Below are positions 16,869-24,600 of a stretch of 64,000 bases of DNA, one piece after another. The stretch spans positions 186,001 through 250,000 of the forward strand of contig NZ_JAHBZJ010000003.1 in NCBI RefSeq assembly GCF_019635455.1. Reading direction: 5' to 3'. The stretch comes from Sphingomonas sp. (GTDB taxonomy: Bacteria; Pseudomonadota; Alphaproteobacteria; Sphingomonadales; Sphingomonadaceae). Each line of letters begins with the position of its first letter. Position 1 is the stretch's first letter. A model generated the notes under the pieces. That model was not told the DNA's origin. It saw only the letters and a list, made by a program, of their open reading frames with translations, and did not search any database. The translations under genes and the position numbers were made by a program.

Positions 16869-16955
16869 GGTACCGTCAAGGGTACCCACTAACCCGCGGG
16901 TCGCTGCACCCGTTCGGGGTGCAGCCAATTCATGCGACTGGAACGTCTCCAGCGC
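16869..16955 (+). other. Cluster of inverted repeats in the rtcB leader
   Basis: Within 87 bases: GGTACC-6-GGTACC (16869-16886), palindrome ACCCGCGGGT (16892-16901), a perfect 9-bp stem GCTGCACCC with loop GTTCG (16903-16925), and GCG-a-CTGGA / TCCAG-CGC with a 5-base loop (16934-16955). The rtcB ribosome site follows 28 bases later. They could form stacked hairpins in the 5' leader, or one may terminate upstream transcription. The rest of the 268-base gap between cheA and rtcB (16726-16993) shows no gene. Confidence 0.5.
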
Positions 16956-16993
16956 CCGGCCCGGCACCCCTGAACCGATTACAGGAGTGTCCG

Positions 16994-18217
16994 ATGAACC
17001 AGTTTTCCATCCATGCGACGCCGAACGTGCCGCTCAAGCTGTGGGACAGCGCCGGCCCGTTCGAGGCCGGTGCGATGCAACAGCTGCGCAACGTGGCGGC
17101 GCTCCCCTTCATCTTCCGGCATGTGGCCGGCATGCCCGACGTGCATTTTGGCAAGGGCGCGACGGTCGGATCGGTGATCGCGACCGACCGGGCGATCGTG
17201 CCGGCGGCAGTGGGCGTCGATATCGGTTGCGGAATGATGGCGATGCGCACCTCGCTGACCGCCGGACAGCTGCCGGACAGCCTCTCGGCGATCCGTGCCG
17301 AGATCGAGCGCGCCGTGCCGAAGGGCATGGAGTCGAGCCAGTCCGCCAACCACGCCAAGGGCGGATGGGCCAGCACGCCGAACAGCGTGTCGCGGACCTG
17401 GTACGACCGGTTCGAGGCGCGCTGGCGCAAGATCGTCGCCCGCCACCCGAAGGTGGACGGCAAGACGACCGACCAGCTCGCGTCGATGGGTGGCGGCAAC
17501 CATTTCATCGAGGTCTGCCTGGATGAAGAGGACCGGGTGTGGGTCATGCTCCATTCGGGTTCGCGCGGAACCGGAAACCGAATCGGCACCTACTTCATCG
17601 ACGCCGCCAAGGAGGCGATGGCGAAGGAGACGCTCGACTTTCATCTTGCCGACAAGGATCTGGCGTTCCTGACCGAAGGGTCGCAGCTGTTCGACGACTA
17701 TGTCGAAGCGATGCACTTCGCGCAGGACTATGCCATGGCCAATCGCGAGCTGATGATGGTCCGGGTGCTCGATGCCCTGCGCCGCCACCTGCCGGGGTTC
17801 AAGACCGACAAGGCGGCGATCAACTGCCACCATAATTACGCGACGCGGGAACTCCATTTCGGTGAGCAGGTGTGGGTCACCCGGAAAGGGGCGGTGAGCG
17901 CGCGTGAGGGTGAGCTCGGGATCATCCCGGGGTCGATGGGAACGGGCAGCTTCATCGTCGAGGGACTGGGGAACCAGGAGTCCTTCTGCTCCTGCTCGCA
18001 CGGCGCGGGCCGGGTGATGTCGCGCGGGGCGGCCAAAAAGCTGATCACGCTCGATCAGCACAAGGCCGCGATGGCGGGCATCGAGGCGCGGGTGGACGAA
18101 GGCGTGCTGGACGAGAGTCCGGCGGCGTACAAGGACATCGGCGCCGTCATGGACGCGCAGCAGGACCTGGTGGCGATCCGCCACCGCTTGCGGCAGGTGG
18201 TGAATGTGAAGGGATAG
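16994..18217 (+). CDS. rtcB: RNA ligase RtcB
   Basis: Joins RNA ends carrying 2',3'-cyclic phosphate or 3'-phosphate to 5'-OH ends, using GTP and Mn2+, via a GMP-histidine intermediate. The frame extends upstream, but GGAG lies 6 bases before ATG 16994 and the family N-terminus matches there (407 residues). Motifs: GVDIGCGM (metal Asp and Cys), GGGNHF (metal His), HSGSRGTGN, NCHHN and CSHGAGR with the guanylated His336. No rtcA, rtcR or archease gene is nearby, so regulation differs from the enterobacterial rtcR system. Confidence 0.95.
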   Translation: MNQFSIHATPNVPLKLWDSAGPFEAGAMQQLRNVAALPFIFRHVAGMPDVHFGKGATVGSVIATDRAIVPAAVGVDIGCGMMAMRTSLTAGQLPDSLSAIRAEIERAVPKGMESSQSANHAKGGWASTPNSVSRTWYDRFEARWRKIVARHPKVDGKTTDQLASMGGGNHFIEVCLDEEDRVWVMLHSGSRGTGNRIGTYFIDAAKEAMAKETLDFHLADKDLAFLTEGSQLFDDYVEAMHFAQDYAMANRELMMVRVLDALRRHLPGFKTDKAAINCHHNYATRELHFGEQVWVTRKGAVSAREGELGIIPGSMGTGSFIVEGLGNQESFCSCSHGAGRVMSRGAAKKLITLDQHKAAMAGIEARVDEGVLDESPAAYKDIGAVMDAQQDLVAIRHRLRQVVNVKG

Positions 18218-18340
18218 ACCGCACCCGGTCCGTCCAAAAACGTCCCACCAGGGTCCTCCAGGGTGGCGGGCGGTTGGCGATCGGTAGTCGCGACCACTCG
18301 CCACCCCATGGGGCCGGTACGGGCCGCGCGCGCGCCTCGT

Positions 18341-19513
18341 TCAGCCGCCGCCGCCCAAGGCCCAGGCGGTGCGCACCTCTCCGGCGAAGACACCGCGATA
18401 GCGCGTCAGATCCGCCCGCGCCCGTGCATCGAACTCCTTCGCGCGATCGATCCGGGCGACGACACCCCGCCCCGCCTCACGATACAGCATGCGCGCCACG
18501 GGCAACCCGGTCCCGCTGTCGATCAGCAACCGTGCCAAATTCCATTCGGTACGGATACGCAGCGGGCTGTCCGGCTCGCTTCCGACCCGCGCGCCGGCAT
18601 AGGCGAGCGCGTAGAGTTCGAGCGCGGCCCGTCGCTTGCCCTGCGCGTCCAGATTCTCGGCGAGCATGGTCTGCGCCAGCGTCGTGCGCGGGTCGCCGGG
18701 GTTCAGCACCGCCTCCCGCGTCATCAGCCCCGCCCGCAAATAGGGTTCGGCAAGCAGCCGGCCCGCATCCTGCTGTCGCGCCAGCGTTTCGGCGATGTTG
18801 AGCATCGAGGTGCCAAGATCATAGTCGCTTGGCTTCAGCACCTGCTGACGGATCTTCATGCCCTCGCGATGCGCGTCCAGCGCCTCGGCATAGCGCCCCA
18901 TCCGGTCAAGCAGCACGCCCAGATTGGCCCAGGCGGTGGCGATCCCGCGCCGGTTCTCCGCCAGCTTCGCCCGCCGCAGCGCCAGCGCGCCGCGCAGAAA
19001 CGGCTCCGCCTCCTCCAGACGCCCCTGTTCGGCGAGCACGATGCCGAGGTTCATCCGGTGATCGGCGAGCAGTTCCGGATCGGCATCCGCCTGCCCCTCC
19101 AGCCCGAACAGGGCGGCGCGCAGCACCGGCTCCGCCGCGTCGTAACGGCCGGCGCGCACCAGGATCGATCCCAGCGCGCCATAGACGACGCCGGTGTCGG
19201 GATGATCGCGCCCGCGCAGCCGCTCCATGATCGCCGCCGACATGCGCGCACTCCGCTCGGCCTCGTCGAACAGGCCCGCACCCGCCAGAATGTCGGCCGC
19301 CGCGACCAGATCGAGCGCGCAATCCTCGCGCTTTTCGTCGGGCGCCGCACAGGATTCCCGCTGCCTGGCAGTCCCGGCGAGCGCCGCCTCCCGCGCGATC
19401 GGGGTCGCGCTCTCGTCCAGCTGAAGACCCAGTTTGAACTCGCCCGCCATCGCCGGCGACGCGGCCAGCAATGCGAACATCGTCAGTCGGGCGAACATCG
19501 CGGCCAATCTCAT
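18341..19513 (-). CDS. Exported tetratricopeptide-repeat protein
   Basis: A 390-residue protein with a signal peptide (MRLAAMFARLTMFALLAASPAMAGE). At least six TPR motifs are visible between residues about 70 and 330, of the kinesin-light-chain-like long type (for example TGVVYGALGSILVRAGRYDAAEP and ATAWANLGVLLDRMGRYAEALD). TPRs bind other proteins; no catalytic domain is attached. It lies convergent to rtcB; the 123-base gap 18218-18340 holds only short inverted repeats. No function can be assigned. Confidence 0.82.
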   Translation of the reverse strand: MRLAAMFARLTMFALLAASPAMAGEFKLGLQLDESATPIAREAALAGTARQRESCAAPDEKREDCALDLVAAADILAGAGLFDEAERSARMSAAIMERLRGRDHPDTGVVYGALGSILVRAGRYDAAEPVLRAALFGLEGQADADPELLADHRMNLGIVLAEQGRLEEAEPFLRGALALRRAKLAENRRGIATAWANLGVLLDRMGRYAEALDAHREGMKIRQQVLKPSDYDLGTSMLNIAETLARQQDAGRLLAEPYLRAGLMTREAVLNPGDPRTTLAQTMLAENLDAQGKRRAALELYALAYAGARVGSEPDSPLRIRTEWNLARLLIDSGTGLPVARMLYREAGRGVVARIDRAKEFDARARADLTRYRGVFAGEVRTAWALGGGG

Positions 19514-19582
19514 GCGGCGATGGATGCCGCGCCGGCCTGTCGCCCGCAAGCGACAAAAACGGTCAGGCGGAGAGCCGGGCCA

Positions 19583-20224
19583 TCAGGCGCGAAACGCCGC
19601 CCCGAACAGAAGCACTTCGTCCTCCGGCGGCGAAACCTGAAGCTCGCCGCCGCCCTGTTCCACCAGCTGATGCACCAGATAGGCCGCCGCCGCGCGCGGG
19701 GTCACCGGCGCGTCGCCGCTCTGGCCGGTGAGCGCGCCGCGCAGTTCCTGATCGAGCACGATGCGCTGCCCCTGCGCGCGCACCACGATTTCGACCGTGT
19801 CGCCCCGCACTTCCGCCCCCACGTCGAGCTGGCCACCGCGCACCAGCGCGTCGCCACCGATCAGTGCGAGGTTGAGCAGCACCTTGATCGCCTGTTTGGG
19901 CAGAACCGGATCCTCGACCAGCCACCCGATCGATACGCGGTGATTGTCGCCGAACAGACCCTCGATCGCGGCCTGCGCCTCTCGCGTATCGACGGTGTCA
20001 CCGAAACCGCCGGCGGCGCCGAACGCCAGGCGAAAGAATTTCAGCTTGTTCGCGCTGGCCTTCGCGCTCTCGGCGAGCAGTTCCAGGCAGCGCGCGCGCA
20101 TTTCCGGGTCATGCTCGTCGGCGAGCAGCTCCAGCCCGTTATTGAGCGCGCCCACCGGGCTGAGCAGGTCATGGCACAGGCGTGAGCAAAGCAGGCTGGC
20201 GAAATCGGTCGGCGAGATGTTCAA
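19583..20224 (-). CDS. chpT: Histidine phosphotransferase ChpT
   Basis: Relays phosphate from the kinase CckA to the master regulator CtrA (and CpdR) in alphaproteobacteria. The phosphorylated histidine is His18 in SRLCHDLLSPVGALNNG, the family signature. The rest is a degenerate HATPase-like fold without ATP-binding glycine boxes (IKVLLNLALIGGDALVRGG, GAALTGQSG region). I chose a TTG start at 20224 because GGAG lies 7 bases before it; a GTG at 20263 is the alternative. 213 residues, normal for the family. Confidence 0.9.
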   Translation of the reverse strand: MNISPTDFASLLCSRLCHDLLSPVGALNNGLELLADEHDPEMRARCLELLAESAKASANKLKFFRLAFGAAGGFGDTVDTREAQAAIEGLFGDNHRVSIGWLVEDPVLPKQAIKVLLNLALIGGDALVRGGQLDVGAEVRGDTVEIVVRAQGQRIVLDQELRGALTGQSGDAPVTPRAAAAYLVHQLVEQGGGELQVSPPEDEVLLFGAAFRA

Positions 20225-20308
20225 AGCGGCGCTCCAGTTGGTGCCGGCCTTTTGGCCCAGCACCGGTCGCGCCGCAAGGCTGACGCGACCGGAACATCGG
20301 CGCCCGAT

Positions 20309-20452
20309 TCAGACGCGTCGCCCGCGCAGGAACTGCACCACCACGACGATCACGGCGATCACCAGCAGCAGGTGGATCAATCCGCCCGCGACATGCATCG
20401 AAAATCCCAGCAGCCACAGGATCAGCAGAATGACGGCGATGGTCCACAACAT
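20309..20452 (-). CDS. Small hydrophobic stress-type membrane protein (lmo0937/DUF5670-like)
   Basis: Forty-seven residues, MLWTIAVILLILWLLGFS then GGLIHLLLVIAVIVVVVQFLRGRRV: two short transmembrane helices with a basic tail. This is the layout of the widespread lmo0937 family. GGGGAG lies 8 bases before the ATG. A match to an EcfG-type general-stress promoter stands 36 bases upstream, which fits the frequent stress induction of such proteins. Function unknown. Confidence 0.85.
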   Translation of the reverse strand: MLWTIAVILLILWLLGFSMHVAGGLIHLLLVIAVIVVVVQFLRGRRV

Positions 20453-20487
20453 GATAACGGCTCCCCTTGTTTTTCAGGTGGGCGCTC

Positions 20488-20513
20488 AACGTGTTGCACA
20501 GGCGAAACGTTCC
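20488..20513 (-). promoter_or_regulatory. EcfG-type general stress promoter
   Basis: GGAAC (20513-20509), 17 bases, CGTT (20491-20488) on the minus strand, exactly the consensus of the alphaproteobacterial EcfG sigma factor. The start codon of the small membrane protein follows after 35 bases. The same layout occurs at 24238-24263. Confidence 0.7.
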
Positions 20514-20584
20514 CGGATCGAGGGCCGCGCGCATGAAATTTCCGATGTCCGGCCGCCCCGGTGTCGCCCGAGCGCGGTCCGGTT

Positions 20585-20983
20585 TCAGGCGATCTCGATC
20601 TCGAGTCGCGCAAATCGCCCGTGCAACCCGCTATCGCCGGCACGCCAGGCGCTTACATCCTGCCCCGCGACGATGATCCACAATTTCCCGTCGGGCGCGG
20701 CCATCGCCGCGTCGGTGACGGAGGGCAGGGTATCGCCGGACGGGTGCGAATGCCAATAGCCGGCGAGGCGCTCTTCCCCTGCCCGTTCGGCGCGCAACGC
20801 GGCGATCAACGCGCCCGGATCGATCTCGAAATGCCGGCGCGGATCCGCCGCGACATTCGCGGTCACGCTTGCCCGCGCCACCTGTTCGCCACCGAACAGC
20901 AGGCCGCACACTTCCAGCGGTGCCGCCGTAGCGGCGCCCTGCTGAATTAGCTCGATAACACAGCTTGAAATCCGGACCTTCAT
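20585..20983 (-). CDS. JAMM/Mov34 (M67) family metallopeptidase
   Basis: A 132-residue zinc peptidase of the JAMM fold, related to enzymes that remove ubiquitin-like proteins or activate sulfur carriers. The full motif is visible: Glu24 (PLEVCG), His78-x-His80 (WHSHPSG) and Asp91 (SVTDAA). AGGA lies 8 bases before ATG 20983; the ATG at 20989 is too close to it. The gene is divergent from rluD with only 18 bases between start codons, so each promoter must lie within the other's coding region or in a shared core. No sulfur-carrier gene (ThiS/MoaD type) is adjacent, so the substrate is unknown. Confidence 0.88.
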   Translation of the reverse strand: MKVRISSCVIELIQQGAATAAPLEVCGLLFGGEQVARASVTANVAADPRRHFEIDPGALIAALRAERAGEERLAGYWHSHPSGDTLPSVTDAAMAAPDGKLWIIVAGQDVSAWRAGDSGLHGRFARLEIEIA

Positions 20984-21001
20984 GCCCATCTTCCTACGAC
21001 A

Positions 21002-21955
21002 ATGGACCGGGGGGTTTCCACATATCAGGCGCGGATCGGGGACGCGGCGGACGGCTGGCGGCTCGACCGGGCATTGGCCGAGGCGCTGCCCACCCTGTCG
21101 CGCGAACGGATCAAGGCACTGATCTCGACCGGCAACGTCACCGGCCCGGACGGTCTGGTGCGCGACCCGAAGAAAAAGGCCCCGGCCGGCGCGGTGTTCA
21201 GCATCGCGGTTCCCGAACCGGAAGCGGCCCATAACGAACCACAGGCGATCGCCCTCAACATCGTGTTCGAGGACGAACATCTGATCGTGATCGACAAGCA
21301 GGCGGGACTGGTCGTCCATCCCGCCGCCGGCAATCTCGACGGTACGCTGGTGAACGCGCTGCTCCACCATTGTCGCGGCAGCCTGTCCGGGATCGGCGGA
21401 GTCGCGCGGCCTGGTATCGTCCACCGCATCGACAAGGATACGTCGGGCCTGATGGTCGCCGCGAAGACCGATCCCGCCCATGTCGGCCTCGCCCGCCAGT
21501 TCAAGGCGCATTCGATCGATCGGCGCTACCGCGCGATCGTATCGGGGCGACCGAAAATGTCAGGCGGAACCGTCGATGCGCCGCTTGCGCGCTCGCCGCA
21601 GAACCGCAAGAAGATGGCGATCGTTTCGGGGGGCAAGCGCGCCGTTACCCACTGGAGCGTGCGTGAGGCCCCGCAACTTCGTGAGGCGGCGCTGGTCGAA
21701 TGCCGGCTCGAAACCGGGCGCACGCATCAGGTGCGCGTCCATATGGCTTCGATCGGGCATCCCTTGCTGGGCGACCCGGTCTATGGTAGAACGAAGAAGG
21801 AACACAGGGAGGTTCTGGAAACCCTGAATTTCCATCGTCAGGCCTTACACGCGGCGCATCTTGGGTTTATTCACCCGATAAATAGCCACGCTTTGGCGTT
21901 CGAAAGTGAAATGCCTTCGGACATGCAGGAACTGTTCGATAGTCTCGTCGTATAG
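21002..21955 (+). CDS. rluD: 23S rRNA pseudouridine synthase, RluD type
   Basis: Converts specific uridines of 23S rRNA helix 69 to pseudouridine. An N-terminal S4 RNA-binding domain (about 10-75, RLDRALAEALPTLSRERIKALI) precedes the RluA-family catalytic domain with the active-site Asp in HRIDKDTSG and the conserved RRYRAIV, GRTHQVRVH and LLGDPVYG. 317 residues, normal. rpoH follows after 83 bases. RluA or RluC are less likely given length and the S4 domain. Confidence 0.9.
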   Translation: MDRGVSTYQARIGDAADGWRLDRALAEALPTLSRERIKALISTGNVTGPDGLVRDPKKKAPAGAVFSIAVPEPEAAHNEPQAIALNIVFEDEHLIVIDKQAGLVVHPAAGNLDGTLVNALLHHCRGSLSGIGGVARPGIVHRIDKDTSGLMVAAKTDPAHVGLARQFKAHSIDRRYRAIVSGRPKMSGGTVDAPLARSPQNRKKMAIVSGGKRAVTHWSVREAPQLREAALVECRLETGRTHQVRVHMASIGHPLLGDPVYGRTKKEHREVLETLNFHRQALHAAHLGFIHPINSHALAFESEMPSDMQELFDSLVV

Positions 21956-22038
21956 AAGATTGGCCCGTCCATTCGGAGGGTCGCACGACCTCCTCGCCGC
22001 AACAGGGGGGAAGTCACTTGAAAGGGAGTAAGTAGATC

Positions 22039-22944
22039 ATGGCAAGCGGAAGCAACGTCCCGGCGACGATCCCCGCATTGGGCGGAGAGGCGAGCCTCAA
22101 CCGCTATCTGGCCGAGATCAAGAAGTTTCCGATCCTGGCGCCCGAGCAGGAATATATGCTCGCCAAGCGCTTTCAGGAGCATGGCGATCCGGAGGCCGCG
22201 GCCCAGCTGGTAACCTCGCATCTGCGCCTCGTGGCAAAGATCGCGATGGGCTATCGCGGCTATGGCCTGCCGGTCAGCGAACTGATCTCCGAAGGCAATA
22301 TCGGCCTGATGCAGGGGGTTAAGAAGTTCGAGCCCGATCGCGGCTTCCGCCTCGCCACCTATGCGATGTGGTGGATTCGCGCCTCGATCCAGGAATTCAT
22401 CCTGCGCTCGTGGAGCCTGGTCAAGATGGGGACCACCGCCGCGCAGAAGAAGCTGTTCTTCAACCTGCGCCGGATGAAGGCAAAGCTCGACGCGTTCGAG
22501 GATGGCGACCTTTCGCCCGAGCACCTTGCCAAGATCGCCAAGGATCTGGGCGTGACCGAGGAAGAGGTGACGTCGATGAACCGCCGTATGGCGATGGGCG
22601 GCGACACCTCGCTCAACGTGCCGATGCGTGAGGACGGCGAGGGCCAGTGGCAGGACTGGCTTCAGGACGACGGCGCGCTTCAGGACGAGGTCGTGGCGGA
22701 TGCGCAGGAAGCGGATGTGCGCCACGGGATGCTGGTCGAGGCGATGGACGAGCTCAACGATCGCGAAAAGCACATCCTGACGGAGCGCCGGCTGACCGAC
22801 GACCCCAAGACGCTTGAGGAACTCTCGCAGGTCTATGGCGTCAGCCGCGAACGCGTCCGCCAGATCGAGGTGCGCGCCTTTGAAAAGCTGCAAAAGGCGA
22901 TGATGCGGCTGGCGGGCGATCGCCGGCTGCTGCCCGCGACCTGA
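22039..22944 (+). CDS. rpoH: RNA polymerase sigma-32 factor RpoH
   Basis: Heat-shock sigma factor. 301 residues: region 1.2 (SLNRYLAEIKKFPIL), region 2 with LVAKIAMGYRGYGLPVSELISEGNIGLMQGVKKFEPDRGFRLATYAMWW (identity with RpoH rather than RpoD), the RpoH box equivalent QKKLFFNLRR, and region 4 with the helix-turn-helix ending VSRERVRQIEVRAFEKLQ. GGGAG lies 10 bases before the ATG. Alphaproteobacteria may have several RpoH copies; only this one is seen here. Confidence 0.96.
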   Translation: MASGSNVPATIPALGGEASLNRYLAEIKKFPILAPEQEYMLAKRFQEHGDPEAAAQLVTSHLRLVAKIAMGYRGYGLPVSELISEGNIGLMQGVKKFEPDRGFRLATYAMWWIRASIQEFILRSWSLVKMGTTAAQKKLFFNLRRMKAKLDAFEDGDLSPEHLAKIAKDLGVTEEEVTSMNRRMAMGGDTSLNVPMREDGEGQWQDWLQDDGALQDEVVADAQEADVRHGMLVEAMDELNDREKHILTERRLTDDPKTLEELSQVYGVSRERVRQIEVRAFEKLQKAMMRLAGDRRLLPAT

Positions 22945-23021
22945 CGCCTGATTTCGACAGCGGGGCGGCGGACTCGATGGTTGATCCGGATCCGTCGCGC
23001 GACCAGCGGGCAGAGGGGGTT

Positions 23022-23732
23022 ATGGCGGCGAATGTTGAACCGCGTCGCCCGTTCGGCGGTCGCCTGTTGCGCTGGGCGGGACAGGCCGTGCTGGCATTCG
23101 TCGCGCTCTCGCTCGTAATGGTGACCGTCTATCGCTTCGTTCCCCCGCCATTCACCTGGACGATGGCGGGTGATCTGATCGGCGGGCATACCGTGACCAA
23201 GCGCTGGCGCGCGATCGACAGCATCGATCCGGACATGGCGCGTGCGGCGATTGCCGCAGAGGATTCGCGTTTCTGTAGCCATTCCGGCTTCGACTATGAT
23301 GCGATCGCCGCAGCGATGTACCGCAATGCGAAGGGCGGCAAGGTACTGCGCGGCGGGTCCACGATCAGCCAGCAGACCGCGAAGAACGTCTTTCTGTGGC
23401 AGGGCGGCGGCTATTTCCGCAAGGCGCTGGAGGCGTGGTTCACGGTTCTGATCGAATTGATCTGGCCCAAGAAGCGGATCATGGAAGTGTATCTGAACGT
23501 CGCGGAGACCGGGATCGGCACCTATGGCGTCGAGGCCGGATCGCAGCGCTATTTCCGCCATGGGGCCGATCGGCTGAGCCGCAGCGAGGCGGCGCGGATC
23601 GCCGCAGTCCTGCCGCTGCCGAAGAAGCGGGCGGGGGTCGCCCCGCAGGGCTTCACCCGCCGCTATGGCAATTCGATCGCCGCGCGCATCGCCATCGTTC
23701 AGCGCGACGGCCTGGACGCGTGCGTACGCTAG
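23022..23732 (+). CDS. mtgA: Monofunctional peptidoglycan transglycosylase MtgA
   Basis: Polymerises lipid II into glycan strands outside the inner membrane. One N-terminal transmembrane helix (about 15-38) then a GT51 domain with the catalytic Glu in AAEDSRFCSHSGFD, GGSTISQQTAKN, KRIMEVYLN and ETGIGTYGVEA. The frame opens 15 codons earlier (22977), but AGAGGGGG just before ATG 23022 supports the shorter 236-residue form. Confidence 0.92.
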   Translation: MAANVEPRRPFGGRLLRWAGQAVLAFVALSLVMVTVYRFVPPPFTWTMAGDLIGGHTVTKRWRAIDSIDPDMARAAIAAEDSRFCSHSGFDYDAIAAAMYRNAKGGKVLRGGSTISQQTAKNVFLWQGGGYFRKALEAWFTVLIELIWPKKRIMEVYLNVAETGIGTYGVEAGSQRYFRHGADRLSRSEAARIAAVLPLPKKRAGVAPQGFTRRYGNSIAARIAIVQRDGLDACVR

Positions 23733-23752
23733 TGCGGACCGGCATTCGGCGC

Positions 23753-23778
23753 TGAAGGCTCCGCAATTGGCGCCTTCA
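23753..23778 (+). terminator. Possible terminator after mtgA
   Basis: Inverted repeat TGAAGGC ... GCCTTCA (7 bp, 12-base loop) 20 bases after the mtgA stop. There is no T-run after it, so the call is weak. Confidence 0.35.
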
Positions 23779-23881
23779 CACGCTTCCGGCGATCAGACGC
23801 GATCGGGTTTGTTCGCATCGAGCAAGGCAAGATAAGCCCGTTCGGCGCATCGCCTTTCGAATGTCGATCCGCCCAGGGCGC

Positions 23882-24205
23882 TTATTTGGTCGATTCGGTG
23901 GTCGTCGTGGTCGAAGCCTCAACCTTGTCGCCGGCCTTTTCGGCCGCGTCGCCAACTTTCTTCGCGCCATCGCCGATGCTCTTCGCCGCTTCGGCGATCG
24001 CATCGTCCTTGCGCGTTTCGCTGCTGTTCGTGCTCAGAAAGTAGAAGGCGCCGACGACGACGATCACGAGAGCGATGATCCCGAGGATCAGGCCGCCACC
24101 GCCGCCGCCACGTTCGACAACGGTGGTGGTGCCGCCGCCATTACGCTCGGTCACGCGTTCGGTCGTCACGCCATCGTCGCGTTCGATAATCCGCTCGTCC
24201 GCCAT
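23882..24205 (-). CDS. Small membrane protein, likely general-stress controlled
   Basis: 107 residues: a charged N-terminus (MADERIIERDDGVTTERVTE), a Gly-rich linker, one transmembrane helix (about 37-58, GLILGIIALVIVVVGAFYFL), and a Lys/Ala-rich helical tail (IAEAAKSIGDGAKKVGDAAEKAGDK is an amphipathic repeat) ending in Thr-rich residues. I know no function. An EcfG-type promoter stands 33 bases before the start codon, so envelope stress is a plausible setting. Confidence 0.8.
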   Translation of the reverse strand: MADERIIERDDGVTTERVTERNGGGTTTVVERGGGGGGLILGIIALVIVVVGAFYFLSTNSSETRKDDAIAEAAKSIGDGAKKVGDAAEKAGDKVEASTTTTTESTK

Positions 24206-24237
24206 TTCGCATCTCCCTCAATAAATATTGCCGTGCC

Positions 24238-24263
24238 AACGCGGGCGGCGGAGCGATTGTTCC
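24238..24263 (-). promoter_or_regulatory. EcfG-type general stress promoter
   Basis: GGAAC (24263-24259), 17 bases, CGTT (24241-24238) on the minus strand, in the gap between ebfC and the small membrane protein it should serve. Same spacing as the site at 20488-20513. Confidence 0.7.
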
Positions 24264-24276
24264 CGTGGTGAAATGT

Positions 24277-24600
24277 TCAGAAGGGCAGTTTGAATCCCGG
24301 CGGCAGCGGAATGCCGCTCGACAGTTTCGACATTTCGGTCTGCGCCGCCGCGTCCGCCTTTGCGCGCGCGTCGTTGAGCGCGGCGGCGATCAGATCCTCC
24401 AGCATCTGCTTTTCCGACGGGGCGAGCAGCGATTCGTCGATATCGACCGCGATGATCCGGCCCTTGGCGCTCGCCTTCACCTTGACCAGGCCACCGCCGG
24501 ACGCACCCTCGACCTCGATCGTGTCGAGATTTGCCTGCGCCTTGGTCAGCTCGCTCTGGACGTTCTGCGCCATCGCCATGATGTCTTCGATACTTTTCAT
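24277..24600 (-). CDS. Nucleoid-associated protein, YbaB/EbfC family
   Basis: A 107-residue dimeric DNA-binding protein of the YbaB/EbfC family. Family features: MKSIEDIMAMAQNVQ at the start, the VEGASGGGLVKVKASAKG hairpin and a C-terminal helix with AAALNDARAKAD. The ATG overlaps the dnaX stop (ATGA), the usual dnaX-ybaB pairing in bacteria. recR, which often follows, is absent here. Confidence 0.92.
   Translation of the reverse strand: MKSIEDIMAMAQNVQSELTKAQANLDTIEVEGASGGGLVKVKASAKGRIIAVDIDESLLAPSEKQMLEDLIAAALNDARAKADAAAQTEMSKLSSGIPLPPGFKLPF

Noticed and set aside
16903..16925. tRNA-like T-arm in the rtcB leader (GTTCG loop)
   Set aside because: Loop is five bases, and no acceptor or anticodon arm can be drawn around it.
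21975..21993. Hairpin before rpoH as an RNA thermometer
   Set aside because: The GGAGG/CCTCC stem does not include the ribosome site and has a two-base loop at best. It could just be a weak rluD terminator.
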